Shown here in pieces: positions 17,826 through 26,493 of a stretch of 64,000 bases of DNA. The number at the start of each line of letters is the position of its first letter. The first letter of the stretch is position 1. A model generated the notes under the pieces. That model was given only the letters and a program-made list of their open reading frames with translations. It was not told where the DNA came from and searched no databases. The stretch lies in assembly GCF_900105255.1 (NCBI RefSeq), contig NZ_LT629763.1, positions 1,054,001 through 1,118,000 on the forward strand, read 5' to 3'. This DNA comes from Halopseudomonas sabulinigri. GTDB taxonomy: Bacteria > Pseudomonadota > Gammaproteobacteria > Pseudomonadales > Pseudomonadaceae. The position numbers were made by a program, and so were the translations under genes.

Positions 17826-18821
17826 TCAACGCTTGAATGCGACGTACTGACGATGCGGGTTAGGCCCGCGCCAGATGAACCCTTCGTAGTAATAGTGCAG
17901 GAAAGACACTGTCAGTATGGTGATGTTGACCCACGGGTAATGCTGATGGCTGGTCAGTGCGTAGGCGATCAATAAGGAGGTCAGCGGCAGCACGATAAAT
18001 GGTGACCAGGCACTGGCATGGGTCAGCCGATAGCACAGGCTGCCAGCACCACTACGATTACGGTTGCGGTCGTGGGTGATATACACGCTGTAGGCAGTCA
18101 GGTCGTGGATAACCCGTGGAATCAGAATCACGAACAGGGTGTAACCGATCTCGTTGATCAGCAGCGCAGACACCAGCATGGCCGCGTTGGCCCACAGGTA
18201 CCAACGGCCTATGCCGCGCGGCGCCCGGCGGGCCAGCCGCCACGACAGCACGACTACCGCGGCGCAGAGCGCAGCCGCCAAGGCCGACATGAGCTGATAG
18301 CCATTGATGCCGGCGACCGCCCATTGGCCCAGAAAGCGCGTCCCGTAGACGTTGATGTAGATCGCGAAGCCAGCCAGTATCGCCAGCCACTTCCAGCAGT
18401 TGTATAACCGATCAGGGCGCGCCCCTAGCATCATCAGGGTCAATCCCAGTTGCTGCGCGAGCACGTGGTAGATGGTGTAAAAGGCGAGAAAGACAAACAG
18501 CAGACTGTAACTCAGCGGCTGCGGGCCAAAATGGCCGGCAACGGCAATCAGCAGAAACAAACAGAGTGGCGGCAACAGACTGCGGCGGTAGTGCGCCAGA
18601 TACTCAGCATTGGCCATGGTCAGCATGCTGGCGATGATGTGCGGCAGGCCGAACAGGACTGCCCAGAGCGGCCAATCGTTGGGGTCGCCGGGCAGCACAT
18701 CGGCAGCCAACCAGCCATCCCAGAGCAACAGGTCCAGGCCAACCAGCAACGCCGATAGCGGGATTACCGCATACAACGCCAGCAACCAGCGGCAATCAAT
18801 ACTGTGCAGAGGGTGTTCCAT
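17826..18821 (-). CDS. Uncharacterised multi-pass membrane protein with conserved-looking histidines
   Basis: 331 residues, about eight or nine transmembrane helices. I do not recognise a family with certainty. Histidines sit at helix ends in GLPHIIASML, YTIYHVLAQQLGL, PRVIHDLTAYSVYITHD and SFLHYYYEGFIWR. This spacing is reminiscent of membrane metal-dependent proteins such as Brp/Blh carotene oxygenases, but the match is too loose to name it. It is a single gene, convergent with phnA, with its start at 18821 about 90 bp from the DUF3429 gene end. Retinal or carotenoid genes are not nearby, which argues against a Blh role. Confidence 0.65.
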   Translation of the reverse strand: MEHPLHSIDCRWLLALYAVIPLSALLVGLDLLLWDGWLAADVLPGDPNDWPLWAVLFGLPHIIASMLTMANAEYLAHYRRSLLPPLCLFLLIAVAGHFGPQPLSYSLLFVFLAFYTIYHVLAQQLGLTLMMLGARPDRLYNCWKWLAILAGFAIYINVYGTRFLGQWAVAGINGYQLMSALAAALCAAVVVLSWRLARRAPRGIGRWYLWANAAMLVSALLINEIGYTLFVILIPRVIHDLTAYSVYITHDRNRNRSGAGSLCYRLTHASAWSPFIVLPLTSLLIAYALTSHQHYPWVNITILTVSFLHYYYEGFIWRGPNPHRQYVAFKR

Positions 18822-18913
18822 AACGAGGCCAACATCTTGTTATTGTGGCCCCTACTTGAGCACACGCCAGAGGGTGCGCCCATCACCCGTATCAGTGACC
18901 AGGACTGCACATC

Positions 18914-19378
18914 TTAGAACACCCGCCCAACCGCCAACCAGGCAACCATCAGGCTCAGCACCACCAGAATACTCAGAGGTTTGCGCAGCGCCGGATACCA
19001 GACCGGCGCCAGCCCATGGCGTACCGCCCACACATCAGCAAAGTACAGGGTCGCAAAGGCAGTGAAAAACACCGGCAAGGCCAGATTGATCGGCAAACTC
19101 AGGCCGACCCAGCCCAGCAGCGGCGGTATGACGGACAGCGCCAGTTGAACCGGCGCCTGGCTGCTCTCCTCACCCGCGCGCATTGCCAGTCCCCAGTGAA
19201 TGGCGCCCATGAACGCCAGCACAATAGCCGCGTAGGCCAGCAACTCTTCCAGCACCCGTTCCCGCCAGGCCTCAGGTGTAACCCACAGGCCCAGGGCGCC
19301 GCTGACAAAGGGGATCAGCCCAACCAGTCCCAGCCCCAAGGCCAGTTTCGGGGGGCGTGTCGCGCTGAATGGATGCAT
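18914..19378 (-). CDS. DUF3429 membrane protein
   Basis: 154 residues with about five transmembrane helices. The DUF3429 pattern is visible: LGLVGLIPFVSGAL near the N-terminus, YAAIVLAFMGAIHWGLAM, then a pair of helices ending in a FADVWAVRHGLAPVWYPALR block. Function unknown. I placed the start at the ATG at 19378 with GGAG 5 bp upstream; longer in-frame starts lack a binding site and would overlap the tgpA stop. It lies 49 bp after tgpA on the same strand and may be the last gene of that operon. Confidence 0.82.
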   Translation of the reverse strand: MHPFSATRPPKLALGLGLVGLIPFVSGALGLWVTPEAWRERVLEELLAYAAIVLAFMGAIHWGLAMRAGEESSQAPVQLALSVIPPLLGWVGLSLPINLALPVFFTAFATLYFADVWAVRHGLAPVWYPALRKPLSILVVLSLMVAWLAVGRVF

Positions 19379-19427
19379 ACCTACTCCAGAATCAAGGTTG
19401 CCGCGCCGCCGCCGACGCGCTCGGCAA

Positions 19428-21479
19428 TTATAAGGGCTTGGTTGATGACGACAACTCGCCATCGCGCAGCAATACGCTGGCCGCCGCTGGGCGCTTGCGT
19501 GGCAAGCTGCGCAGCAGCGCACGCAGCACCTTTTGCAAGCGCTGCTGATCCTCCCGCGACTCCGCTGCTGCGGCATAGGACTGACGCACAAATTCGTCGA
19601 AAAACGCCTGCAGGCCTGGCTGCTGAGCGGGCAAGGCCATTTCCAGACGGTGCTGCCAATCACGCGGCCCCTCGCCGGGCAACGCTTGCAGCCGCAACCG
19701 CCTCAAGCGTTGATCCAGGCGAGCCCAGGCGCGCTGCTGAGCCGTGCCGCTTTGCCGCTGCGGGCGAAGCCACCAGAGTCCCTGCAACAGCATGACACCG
19801 CCCGCCAGCGCCAGCACCACCAGACCAATGCGCTGCCAATCCGCAGTACCAAGCCAGCGGCGGAACAGCCCCATCTGCTCCTCACCCTTGAAGTTGAGTA
19901 CGCGCAACTGCCACTGGTAGTTGATGTTATCCCAGGCCAGGCGCGCTTCGTTCAGCCAGGTCACACCGCGATAGCGGGAGGCTGACAGATAATCGTCCTG
20001 CAGAAAGCTGCCTTCCCCGCGCACCGCTTCCTCCAGCCCACGCTCGATACGTTCGGGCGCCACCTGAAAGGTCGGATCAACCGTTACCCAACCCTGACCC
20101 GGTAGCCAGGCCTCGACCCAGGCGTGGGCATCAAACTGATGCACCAGCACATAGCCGCCCCGTGTATTCACCTCACCACCCTGATAACCCGCTACGACGC
20201 GCGCCGGAATTCCCGCCGCGCGCAGCACGAAGGTCATGGCTCCCGCGTAGTGCTCACAGAAGCCACGCCGCGTATCGAACAGAAACTCGTCATTGCTGTG
20301 CTGGCCGAGTGGCGTGGGGTTGAGCGTGTAATAAAACGGCTCGCGATTGAAGTAACCCAGCAACGCCTGCACCAACGCGGCATCGTCCGGATACTGCTGG
20401 CGCAACTCCGCAGCCCAGGCGCGAGCACGCGGATCACCCTGCTCCGGCAGTTCGGTCTGCCGGTTGTGCTCCAATCTGCTCAACGGCTCGGTCTGCAACA
20501 GCGCCTCAGGATAGGAGGTCGCAGTGTAGCCAAAGGTGCTGTTGAGCGGCGTGATGGATTGCAGATTGAAATCATGCATGCGCCGCAGATAAGGGTCTTG
20601 CGAGGTCGCGCCGCGCAGGCTGTAAACCCAGTGCTGACCACTGGCGCCGGCCACCACCTGATATTCCACGGCCTTGCCGTCGGTTGCCAGCGACAGCGCC
20701 GGCAGGTTGCTCAGCCAGCGATCCTGCGACCAGCTGCGACCATCAAAGCGGCTGAGGGTCAGCGCCCGCCAGTAGAGCGTCGGCAAGGGCGGAATCTCAC
20801 CGGCAAAGCTGGCCCGGAAGGCCAGTTCCGGCGAACGCGCCAGGTTGGCTATATCCGCCGGTGACATGTTGTCAGAGAGGCCGGTCTTGGCGCTGCCGCC
20901 AGGCATATTGACCGACCACAGCGGCTCCAGCCGCGGGAAAAAGATAAACAGCACCAGCAGCAAGGGAATCGCCTGCAACAGCATGACGCCGGCGCTACGC
21001 AGAGCACGCAGCGGGTCGTTTCGTCCAGCGCTCTGCTGCAAGCCCACCAGGGCGGCTACCAGTATCAGCAGGGACAGGCACTGATACAACGTCAGGGGTA
21101 TCCCCTGATCAAACAGAAACGCGGTGGCCAGCACGAAAAAGCCCAGGTAGATCACCACCAGGGCATCACGCGGCGTGCGCATTTCCAGCAGCTTGAGCAT
21201 GAACAACATGAGCAGCCACATCACGGTTGCATCCAGGCCGATCAGCGTGCCCTGGGTGAGAAATACGCCAATAAGGATCAGCACCAGCGCGGTTGCTTTC
21301 AACACGATGCCCGGATAACCCCAGCGCATGCGCTGAATCTGCACCCGCCACAGGGCGCAGCCAATCCACAGCAGCGCTACCCACCAGGGCAGACGCGGCA
21401 AATGTGGCAGCAACACCACCACCTGTGCGGTCAGCAGCCAGGCCAGGCTGTTACGCGGGATCAGGCCGGCGGCGCTCAT
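19428..21479 (-). CDS. tgpA: TgpA-type transmembrane transglutaminase-like protein
   Basis: 683 residues. About six N-terminal transmembrane helices (DUF3488), a periplasmic transglutaminase-like domain and one further helix near residue 545 with a cytoplasmic DUF4129 tail. The catalytic triad is visible as Cys in GFCEHYAGAMTF (about 405), His in DAHAWVEAWLPG (about 450) and Asp in WVTVDPTF (about 467). The Pseudomonas aeruginosa homologue TgpA is reported as essential, with a transglutaminase fold in the periplasm; the natural substrate is unclear. It overlaps the DUF58 gene by 4 bp (ATGA). Confidence 0.92.
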   Translation of the reverse strand: MSAAGLIPRNSLAWLLTAQVVVLLPHLPRLPWWVALLWIGCALWRVQIQRMRWGYPGIVLKATALVLILIGVFLTQGTLIGLDATVMWLLMLFMLKLLEMRTPRDALVVIYLGFFVLATAFLFDQGIPLTLYQCLSLLILVAALVGLQQSAGRNDPLRALRSAGVMLLQAIPLLLVLFIFFPRLEPLWSVNMPGGSAKTGLSDNMSPADIANLARSPELAFRASFAGEIPPLPTLYWRALTLSRFDGRSWSQDRWLSNLPALSLATDGKAVEYQVVAGASGQHWVYSLRGATSQDPYLRRMHDFNLQSITPLNSTFGYTATSYPEALLQTEPLSRLEHNRQTELPEQGDPRARAWAAELRQQYPDDAALVQALLGYFNREPFYYTLNPTPLGQHSNDEFLFDTRRGFCEHYAGAMTFVLRAAGIPARVVAGYQGGEVNTRGGYVLVHQFDAHAWVEAWLPGQGWVTVDPTFQVAPERIERGLEEAVRGEGSFLQDDYLSASRYRGVTWLNEARLAWDNINYQWQLRVLNFKGEEQMGLFRRWLGTADWQRIGLVVLALAGGVMLLQGLWWLRPQRQSGTAQQRAWARLDQRLRRLRLQALPGEGPRDWQHRLEMALPAQQPGLQAFFDEFVRQSYAAAAESREDQQRLQKVLRALLRSLPRKRPAAASVLLRDGELSSSTKPL

Positions 21480-22477
21480 GCGCTCTCACCCAGACCATAG
21501 AGCGCCAGTGCGCGCAGACAGGCATCGCGGTGCGCTTCGCCCAGTGCCGGCGCCTGACGCAAGTTGCCCAAGGCCAGGCCGTAGGGCCGGCCGGCCGCTT
21601 CCAGCGCCAGCACCCAGCCGGTCAGCATGCCCAGGCGCTGTTCAAGATCGGCGCCCGTGGTCTGCTCCAGATCAAGCCACTGACTCTGTTGCTGCGGCTC
21701 GGCAAACACCTTGCTGTGCAGCCCCTGTCCGCGCGAATAGGCGCGCCAGTCCAGCCGCCGTCGCGAGTCGCCGGGGCGGTAGTGACGCAGCCCCTGAAAA
21801 TCATCCACGCCTTCGGCCAGCTGCGCCTGGGGAGCTTCATCCTGACCACTGCCGCTGCGCTGCAGCGGCAGTGGTGCCTTGATCGGGCGTGGATACACCA
21901 GCACCCGCCAGTTCAGGTCCAGCAGACTCCAGGCCGCAAACCAGCCGAGCGGAAAGCGCGTTTCAATGCGCAGGCGCTCTGGTTCAAGCCAGCCGCGGCC
22001 TTGACTCGGGTAATACAGCTTGGTGCTCGTTTCGCCATCAGCCGGTACATCCAACTGCTGCGGCGCCACGCCAGGCCAGCTCAACCTGAGCGCCTGGCGC
22101 TCGCGTGCCGGGCTCAGCAGCACCAGGCCAAGCGGCACCTGCTCACCGGCAAACACCGGACGCCCGCCAGTCGCGCGCAGGCTGATGCCCGCCAGATTGC
22201 GGTAGCTGTGATGCAAGGCCACCCAGAACAGACTGAGCAGCAGGAAGGTCAACCCGTAGACCAGGCTGTTTTCGTAATTGATGGCGCCTACCAAGAGGAT
22301 TGCCAGCAGCAACAGGAAGGCCATACCCGCCCGGCTGGGCAGGATGAAAATACGCCGGTGGTCCAGGGTTATCTGCTGCGCTGCCGGAATGCGCCGCTTG
22401 AGCCAGCGTTGGTGCAGCGCACGGCCACGAGCCCGCCAGCCGGTGCTCACACCGCGGGCACTTCGTTGAGCAGCCAT
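21476..22477 (-). CDS. DUF58 protein of the MoxR-TgpA operon
   Basis: 333 residues with two N-terminal transmembrane helices (about 52-90) followed by a periplasmic or cytosolic beta-rich part and the DUF58 block (SGQDEAPQAQLAEGVDDFQGLRHYRPGDSRRRLDWRAYSRGQGLHSKVF). DUF58 is a degenerate von Willebrand A-like domain that commonly works with MoxR ATPases. The start at 22477 lies within the end of the moxR gene (31-bp overlap) and the stop overlaps tgpA, so the three proteins are translationally coupled. Confidence 0.9.
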   Translation of the reverse strand: MAAQRSARGVSTGWRARGRALHQRWLKRRIPAAQQITLDHRRIFILPSRAGMAFLLLLAILLVGAINYENSLVYGLTFLLLSLFWVALHHSYRNLAGISLRATGGRPVFAGEQVPLGLVLLSPARERQALRLSWPGVAPQQLDVPADGETSTKLYYPSQGRGWLEPERLRIETRFPLGWFAAWSLLDLNWRVLVYPRPIKAPLPLQRSGSGQDEAPQAQLAEGVDDFQGLRHYRPGDSRRRLDWRAYSRGQGLHSKVFAEPQQQSQWLDLEQTTGADLEQRLGMLTGWVLALEAAGRPYGLALGNLRQAPALGEAHRDACLRALALYGLGESA

Positions 22478-23364
22478 AGGGCAAGACTCTCGCCACCATG
22501 GCCGGCGGGGTCGTTGGCGGCACGCAACCGGTGACTCACAACGGCCGGCAAGACCGCCTGCACGTCTTCAGGGATCACATAGCTGCGCTGCTCCAGCAAC
22601 GCCCAGGCACGCGCGGCAGCAAGCAAGCCGAGACTGGCGCGCGGCGATAGGCCCCAGGCGCAGAGGTCACTGTTACGGGTGTGATTGACCAGCCGCAAGA
22701 TGTAGTTCACCAAGGCTTCGCTGGCATTGATCTGCGGCACCAGCGCCTGCAGCCGGCTGAGCTCCTCGCGGTTGAGCAACGGTTCTACCCGGTCCAGTCT
22801 CGCCCGGCGGTCGTCACCCAGCAGCAGACTGCGTTCGGCCTGCTCGCTCGGGTAGCCCAGTGACAGGCGCATCAGAAAACGGTCGAGCTGCGATTCAGGT
22901 AACGCAAATGTGCCACCCTGGGACACCGGGTTCTGGGTGGCGATGACAAAGAAGGGATCAGCCAAGGGCCGGGTGGCACCGTCTACGGTTACCTGCCCTT
23001 CTTCCATGGCCTCCAGCAGCGCACTCTGACTCTTGGGCGTAGCGCGATTGATCTCATCGGCGAGAATCAGCTCGGCAAAGATTGGCCCCGGATGAAACAC
23101 GAACTGGCCGCTGTTACGGTCGAATACCGAGGTACCCAGAATGTCGCCCGGCAACAGATCACTGGTGAACTGAATGCGCTGGTAGCTCATGCCCAATACC
23201 GAGGCCAGCGCCTGCGACAGGGTGGTCTTGCCCATGCCGGGCAGGTCTTCTATCAGCAGGTGCCCCTTGGCCAGAATGCAGGTCAGCGCCAGTTTGACGG
23301 CGCGGGACTTGCCCAGCAGCACCTTGTCTATCGCGTCCTGCGCCGCACTCAACGCATCCTTCAT
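22447..23364 (-). CDS. MoxR-family AAA+ ATPase
   Basis: 305 residues. Walker A DLPGMGKTTLSQAL (about residue 45), Walker B LILADEINRATPKSQSALLEAMEE, sensor 1 VIATQNPVSQGGTFALPESQLDRF and the C-terminal lid. MoxR ATPases act as chaperones that insert cofactors or remodel partner complexes, commonly with a DUF58 protein. Two starts are possible: ATG at 23364 (AGAGG 5 bp upstream) and GTG at 23370; I favour the ATG. First gene of the moxR-DUF58-tgpA operon, divergent from the lipoprotein hydrolase. Confidence 0.92.
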   Translation of the reverse strand: MKDALSAAQDAIDKVLLGKSRAVKLALTCILAKGHLLIEDLPGMGKTTLSQALASVLGMSYQRIQFTSDLLPGDILGTSVFDRNSGQFVFHPGPIFAELILADEINRATPKSQSALLEAMEEGQVTVDGATRPLADPFFVIATQNPVSQGGTFALPESQLDRFLMRLSLGYPSEQAERSLLLGDDRRARLDRVEPLLNREELSRLQALVPQINASEALVNYILRLVNHTRNSDLCAWGLSPRASLGLLAAARAWALLEQRSYVIPEDVQAVLPAVVSHRLRAANDPAGHGGESLALWLLNEVPAV

Positions 23365-23483
23365 GCTCACCTCTTCTCCGGGTTACCATGCCATGGTAGG
23401 TGCAAGCGCTGCTGCGCGAAAGGCAAATGCAATGGCTTGTAACAGCTTGCGCTCTTTACTCACCCCGTACCCGAGGACGGCCC

Positions 23484-24410
23484 ATGCCGCTGCTACGCAC
23501 CCTGTCGCTACTGATGACTACCCTACTCAGCGGTTGCTCAGCCCTCGCCCCGGTCAACTGGCTGGTGCCAAACCATGGCTATGAAAAGCTCGGCAGCCTG
23601 CGCTACGGCGACCTGCCGCGCCAGCAAATGGATGTTTACCTGCCAGCTGAACTGAAACCCAATGCGCCGGTGGTGGTGTTCTACTACGGAGGAAGCTGGC
23701 GTAGCGGCGAGCGTGGCAACTACCGTTTCGTGGGCCAGGCACTGGCGAGTCGCGGCATTATCGCGGTGATTCCCGATTATCGACTGTACCCCGAGGTGCG
23801 CTACCCCGATTTTTTACGCGATAGCGCCAAGGCCCTGGCCTGGACACGAGCACACCAGGCGGACTGGCAGAGCCCGCAGGGCCCCCTGTTCGTCATGGGC
23901 CACAGCGCCGGCGCCTACAACGCCGCCATGCTCGCGCTCGATTCGCGCTGGTTGGATCAGGAGCAGCTCAGCCCCGACATACTCAGCGGCTGGATCGGCC
24001 TGGCCGGTCCTTACGACTTTCTACCGATAATCAACCCCGATGTGCAGCCGGTTTTCTATCACCCCGATACCCCGGTCGACTCCCAGCCGCTGGTACATGC
24101 CAGCGCTGCCAGCCCACCCGCGTTACTGTTGGCCGGCGCCGAGGACGACCTGGTCGACCCGCAACGCAACACCCGGCAGCTGGCCGAGGCACTGACCACG
24201 CAGGGCGTGGCGACCAAGAGTGCGGTGATGGATGACTTGGGACACATCAAAATTCTGTTGACTCTGGCAGCGCCCTTCCAGCACTGGGCGCCGGTGATTG
24301 ATCAGGTCACCTGCTTTATCAGCCAGCACGGCGTAAGCAAGACTGATGATCAGGCCAACGACGGTTTCTCTCCGCCCTCCTCCTCGGCCTGCAAGGATTC
24401 CAAACGGTAG
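23484..24410 (+). CDS. Alpha/beta hydrolase lipoprotein (esterase-like)
   Basis: 308 residues. A lipoprotein signal ends LLSGCS (Cys18). The alpha/beta hydrolase domain of the BD-FAE/carboxylesterase type follows. An oxyanion motif YYGGSW replaces the usual HGGG, the nucleophile Ser141 sits in GHSAGAYNA, the acid lies in GAEDDLVDP and the histidine in DLGHIK. It is likely anchored to the outer or inner membrane facing the periplasm. The ATG at 23484 has GAGGA upstream. Its 3' end overlaps the convergent TAXI gene by 61 bp. Confidence 0.87.
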   Translation: MPLLRTLSLLMTTLLSGCSALAPVNWLVPNHGYEKLGSLRYGDLPRQQMDVYLPAELKPNAPVVVFYYGGSWRSGERGNYRFVGQALASRGIIAVIPDYRLYPEVRYPDFLRDSAKALAWTRAHQADWQSPQGPLFVMGHSAGAYNAAMLALDSRWLDQEQLSPDILSGWIGLAGPYDFLPIINPDVQPVFYHPDTPVDSQPLVHASAASPPALLLAGAEDDLVDPQRNTRQLAEALTTQGVATKSAVMDDLGHIKILLTLAAPFQHWAPVIDQVTCFISQHGVSKTDDQANDGFSPPSSSACKDSKR

Positions 24411-25702
24411 ATCATGTAGCGAACGTGCAGGTGCAGGCTGTACAGCTCATGGGCATAGGAAAGTGGTACGTCCACATGATTCAGTTCGGTTTCCAGTTCC
24501 TTCAGCCCCTGAATTTCCTGCGTGTATTGCTGTTTGATCTTGCCACTGTAAATCAGCTTGTCGATGCGCCGCAGGTGCTCATACCAGCGGTATACCCGCG
24601 CTCGTACGCGCCAGCGGTACAACGGCCCCATAGTCTTGAGTAACGGAAACATGATGGCAATGAAGGGAATAACCAGCACGACGTAACGATCAATTGCCGA
24701 CGCCACCTGGAACGGCAGATACCGCTGCAGAAAGGGCACGCCCTGGCGATGGTAGTAATCAGCCTCCTTGCTCAGCTCCAGCCCCATCGGCTCACCGGCC
24801 GGGAAACGTCCGGGCTTGTCGAGCAGGTTGCCATCGCGCAGCACCTTGCGTGCAGCCTCCAATACCACGGCGGTCAGAGCTGGATGAAAGCTCTGATTGC
24901 CCACCAGCATCGCCACCGGTGACAGTACCTTGGTATCTTGCGGTGGCATGCTGGCGGCGATATTCAACAGCCCCTTGGGCACGTCCAGCGCCTCCAGAAA
25001 ATGCAGCCGCGCGGCAAAGGCATCGGCCTGCGAGAGGTTGATCAGGGTCATATCCGGGTTGGCCGCCAAACGCGTCACCAGGCGGTTGTCGGCCGGCAAC
25101 ACCAGAAAGGCAGCATCCAGCTCGCCCGCTACCAGCGCATCGACGGCGGCCGAGCTACCCATCTTGCGCCACAGTCCGTTGTTCAACAGCTCCAGCCGGG
25201 AAACCTCGTTGCGCTCTTCAAACAGCCCCTTGAGCACTGCCCAGGTACCGCTGCCCTCGCTGCCCACTGCGACGCGCTTGTCCTCCAGGTCAGATAACCG
25301 GGTGATATTCGCGCCCTTGCGCTGAAACAGCCACAGGGGTTCGTGGTAGAGCGCGGCCAGGCCGACCAGACGGCTGCGCTGCGCCGGTTCCAGCAACAGC
25401 TCGGTACCGCTTTGAATCAAGCCGATCTGCGCCTCACCGGTGCCATCGGTGAGCAGCTGCAGGTTATCCAACGAGCCACGGCTGGTGCGCAGCCGCAGCT
25501 CCAGATCCTGCTTGGCCAGTTCCTTTTGCATGGCCAGACCAAACTGGTGGTAACTACCGGTTTCGCTACCCGTGGTCATCACCAGCACCTTGGGCGGCGC
25601 CGGATCAAGCAAGCGAAACAACAGCCACACCAGCACCAGCGCCAACGGGATAATCCACAGGTTGGTACGAATGAAGAGCCCTATCTGCTTCAGGTTATGC
25701 AT
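24350..25702 (-). CDS. Membrane-anchored TAXI-family solute-binding protein
   Basis: 450 residues, longer than the usual ~320 of TAXI solute receptors. An N-terminal transmembrane anchor (about 10-29) replaces a cleavable signal. The TAXI domain follows (about 38-325, MTTGSETGSYHQFGLAMQKEL; RVAVGSEGSGTWAVLKGLFEE). A second transmembrane helix (about 340-360, YVVLVIPFIAIMFPLL) and a basic, coiled-coil-like tail of about 85 residues come last. No TRAP permease genes (DctQ/DctM) lie nearby, so it may be a sensor rather than a transport component. GGAG lies 7 bp before the ATG. Convergent, overlapping the hydrolase gene by 61 bp. Confidence 0.85.
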   Translation of the reverse strand: MHNLKQIGLFIRTNLWIIPLALVLVWLLFRLLDPAPPKVLVMTTGSETGSYHQFGLAMQKELAKQDLELRLRTSRGSLDNLQLLTDGTGEAQIGLIQSGTELLLEPAQRSRLVGLAALYHEPLWLFQRKGANITRLSDLEDKRVAVGSEGSGTWAVLKGLFEERNEVSRLELLNNGLWRKMGSSAAVDALVAGELDAAFLVLPADNRLVTRLAANPDMTLINLSQADAFAARLHFLEALDVPKGLLNIAASMPPQDTKVLSPVAMLVGNQSFHPALTAVVLEAARKVLRDGNLLDKPGRFPAGEPMGLELSKEADYYHRQGVPFLQRYLPFQVASAIDRYVVLVIPFIAIMFPLLKTMGPLYRWRVRARVYRWYEHLRRIDKLIYSGKIKQQYTQEIQGLKELETELNHVDVPLSYAHELYSLHLHVRYMIYRLESLQAEEEGGEKPSLA

Positions 25703-25776
25703 CCTGCCACTCCGAACACGAATCTTCCCTGCAGTCTAAACGGCTTGCGCCGGTCCTGCGAAAAAAGCCTGGCGCG

Positions 25777-26250
25777 TTACTCTTGGGTAACGAAACCGGC
25801 GGGTTGATAGGCCTTGGTACCCCACAGCGGCACGGTCGACAGACTGTGCTTGAAGCTGCCGGACGTCTCCTTGGTGGAATACGACAGGTACATCAGCGTC
25901 TGATTCTGCGGATCAAAGATGCGCCTTACCTTCATGGTCTTGAAGAATACGCTTTTGGATTTACGGAACACGATCTCACCCGAATCGCTGGTGTCGATCT
26001 GGGCAATCATCTCCGGCGTGATCTCGCCGGTCTGCCGGCAGGAAATGGCACTGTCGCTGGGATCGGATAAACTCAGGTTCGCCTCGACCGACGCGATATG
26101 ACAGGTAACACCGGGCACCTGCGGATCTACCAGCGAGTTCAACTTGATGTCCTTGAGGGTGAATACCCCCAAAGAAACATCGCCCACCTCATTGTCTGAA
26201 CAACCGGCAAGCACACCAATGAGTCCTGCCGCTACCAATAATTTCTTCAT
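25777..26250 (-). CDS. creA: CreA-family protein
   Basis: 157 residues. A lipoprotein-like signal MKKLLVAAGLIGVLAGCSD (Cys17) is followed by the CreA domain with VGDVSLGVFTLKDIK, VTCHIASVEANL, SDSAISCRQTGEI and a C-terminal STVPLW block. CreA is a conserved periplasmic protein of unknown function. The start at 26250 has GGGAG upstream; longer in-frame forms would lose the signal. It lies 74 bp upstream of the TAXI gene on the same strand. Confidence 0.88.
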   Translation of the reverse strand: MKKLLVAAGLIGVLAGCSDNEVGDVSLGVFTLKDIKLNSLVDPQVPGVTCHIASVEANLSLSDPSDSAISCRQTGEITPEMIAQIDTSDSGEIVFRKSKSVFFKTMKVRRIFDPQNQTLMYLSYSTKETSGSFKHSLSTVPLWGTKAYQPAGFVTQE

Positions 26251-26440
26251 TTTCACTCCCTGCGTTACTTTCAAACCCGATCTCAATTGCTTGAAAAGTA
26301 ATGTTTTTGTGGTCACATCTCCGCTTTGACAGCATAACCCCGCCGGATGCTCCGCAGCTTGCTTGCTTAACCTGCATTAACCGGCGGCTTGCGCGGATCC
26401 GCGCTGGTGCCGCCCTTGGCCAGCAAGCATTACGGCCACA

Positions 26441-26478
26441 AAAAAGCCGCGCCTGGCAGGGCCAGAGCGCGGCTTTTT
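26441..26478. terminator. Bidirectional intrinsic terminator after the urease operon
   Basis: A-tract, stem GCCGCGC / GCGCGGC, then T-tract, symmetric on both strands. It sits 16 bp beyond the ureJ stop on the minus strand and closes the urease transcript; it may also block read-through towards creA. Confidence 0.85.
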
Positions 26479-26493
26479 ACTGCCTGCGCCGCC

